Source: Corynebacterium sp. (GTDB taxonomy: Bacteria; Actinomycetota; Actinomycetes; Mycobacteriales; Mycobacteriaceae). From it: DNA of 5,505 nt. The stretch is from NCBI RefSeq assembly GCF_030152825.1, contig NZ_JASLIP010000089.1, positions 1 through 5,505 of the forward strand. Direction: 5' to 3'. The number at the start of each line of letters is the position of its first letter. The first letter of the stretch is position 1. A program made the position numbers and the translations under genes. The notes under the pieces were generated by a model. The model ran no database searches, was not told where the DNA came from, and worked only from the letters and a program-made list of their open reading frames with translations. Positions 4,897-5,505 of this stretch are shown here, one piece after another.

Positions 4897-5214
4897 TTAG
4901 AAAGGCAGTCCGCCGCCACCGAGGTCAGCCAGCGGGCCCATCTTCTCCTGGGCGAGGTCCTGCAGCTTCTGGTTGGCGTCCTGGAACGCGCCGATGATGA
5001 GGTCCTGGAGGGTTTCGACGTCCTCCGGGTCCACGACCTCCGGGTCGATCTTCAGGTCCTGGACCTCGCCGCCGCCGGAGAGCACGAGGGTGACCTTGCC
5101 GTTGCCGGCCTCACCGACGATGGAGGACGCGACGATTTCCGCCTGCGCCTCCTGCAGCTGCTTCTGCATGCGCTGGGCCTGGGCCATGATGTCGTTCATG
5201 TTTGGCTGGGACAT
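4897..5214 (-). CDS. ybaB: Nucleoid-associated protein of the YbaB/EbfC family
   Basis: The 105-residue protein has the family length and layout. An N-terminal helix rich in Gln and Met (MAQAQRMQKQLQEAQAEI) is followed by a beta hairpin region (KVTLVLSGGGEVQDLKIDPE). A helical part (DPEDVETLQDLIIGAFQDANQKLQDL) leads to a Gly-rich tail ending GGGGLPF. Known members form tweezer-like dimers that bind DNA and belong to the dnaX-ybaB-recR cluster in many bacteria. The gene lies 118 nt after dnaX and 89 nt before recR on the same strand, so an operon is likely. The ATG at 5214-5212 is supported by a GAAGGA ribosome binding site. Confidence 0.95.
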   Translation of the reverse strand: MSQPNMNDIMAQAQRMQKQLQEAQAEIVASSIVGEAGNGKVTLVLSGGGEVQDLKIDPEVVDPEDVETLQDLIIGAFQDANQKLQDLAQEKMGPLADLGGGGLPF

Positions 5215-5223
5215 TTTCTTTGT

Positions 5224-5229
5224 TCCTTC
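5224..5229 (-). promoter_or_regulatory. Ribosome binding site of ybaB
   Basis: Read on the - strand the sequence is GAAGGA, 9 nt before the ATG. The rest of the 118-nt spacer to dnaX (5230-5332) shows only a weak -10-like TAAAGT (5278-5273), so a separate ybaB promoter is possible but not supported. Confidence 0.6.
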
Positions 5230-5332
5230 GCTTCTCGGTTTCTAAGGTTTTGGTTCTTCTTCGGCTGCCACTTTACCCATTCGGCCGGGGCTTGTCGGTG
5301 GCAGTTCACTGTGTATTTTCCTGTGCGTTTTC

Positions 5333-5505
5333 CTAGCGCGTACGCTCGCCGCCGAGGATGTTCTCGATGAGCTCACCCGCGATCTCCAGGGCGGGCCGCG
5401 TTTCGCGCTTCCCGGCCTCCCCGGTGGCAAGATCGTCCATGATTTCGTCTTGCTGCCTGCGGAGGGCTTCCTCTGGGTCGGTGGGTTGGGTCCCTTGATT
5501 TGGGA
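5333..5505 (-). CDS. dnaX: DNA polymerase III subunit gamma/tau, C-terminal end only
   Basis: A frame enters from the right edge (first full codon 5503-5501) and runs 56 codons to TAG at 5335-5333. The peptide contains DPEEALRRQQDEIMDD and ends ALEIAGELIENILGGERTR. The pattern of an acidic helix, a short charged turn and a final helix ending near a Gly resembles the last part of actinobacterial DnaX. The position directly upstream of ybaB and recR is the standard dnaX location. DnaX is the clamp loader subunit of the replicative polymerase. Only the variable tail is visible, so the call rests mostly on gene order. There is no start codon for this gene in the window. Confidence 0.72.
   Translation of the reverse strand, partial: PNQGTQPTDPEEALRRQQDEIMDDLATGEAGKRETRPALEIAGELIENILGGERTR

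Noticed and set aside
3989..4900. 303-residue open frame on the + strand
   Set aside because: Antisense to recR, which is clearly real with zinc and Toprim motifs.
4831..5370. 179-residue open frame on the + strand
   Set aside because: Antisense to ybaB and its upstream spacer; composition is that of a shadow frame.

Overview
The window looks like chromosomal DNA from a high-GC actinobacterium, most likely a Corynebacterium. The main evidence is the linked set dnaX, ybaB/ebfC, recR and gatD, an arrangement I recall from corynebacteria. GC-rich codon use and an apparently leaderless flavoprotein gene fit this. The genus is inferred; no search was run.

Layout from left to right. (1) Bases 1-458 (+) hold the 3' end of gatD, the glutaminase subunit of the lipid II amidating enzyme MurT-GatD. 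Its C-terminal part carries a long Gly/Ala run. (2) Bases 459-667 are a convergent intergenic region with a C-rich stretch and a 60-bp palindromic element (copy 1). (3) Bases 668-2563 (-) encode a secreted three-part calcineurin-like phosphoesterase with a Gly-Ser pentapeptide repeat behind its signal peptide. (4) Bases 2564-2749 are an AT-rich divergent promoter region with two short palindromes. (5) Bases 2750-3769 (+) encode an ArsO/CzcO-like flavin-dependent monooxygenase, probably translated from a nearly leaderless mRNA. (6) Bases 3770-4018 are a second convergent intergenic region. It holds copy 2 of the 60-bp element in the opposite orientation, and a very C-rich (on the - strand) stretch after recR. 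(7) Bases 4019-5505 (-) are a housekeeping block in transcription order dnaX (3' end only), ybaB, recR. RecR carries a roughly 59-residue insertion inside its Toprim domain.

The dnaX-ybaB-recR block serves DNA replication, nucleoid organisation and recombinational repair. GatD serves peptidoglycan maturation. The phosphoesterase/monooxygenase pair between recR and gatD looks like accessory cargo. It is bounded on each side by one copy of the same palindromic element. The element has conserved arms and also a conserved 18-nt loop, and each copy has the same orientation relative to the housekeeping gene next to it. This element, and the Gly/Ala-rich expansions in both flanking housekeeping proteins, are the most noteworthy signals. 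No RNA genes, CRISPR arrays, transposase genes or phage genes were seen.
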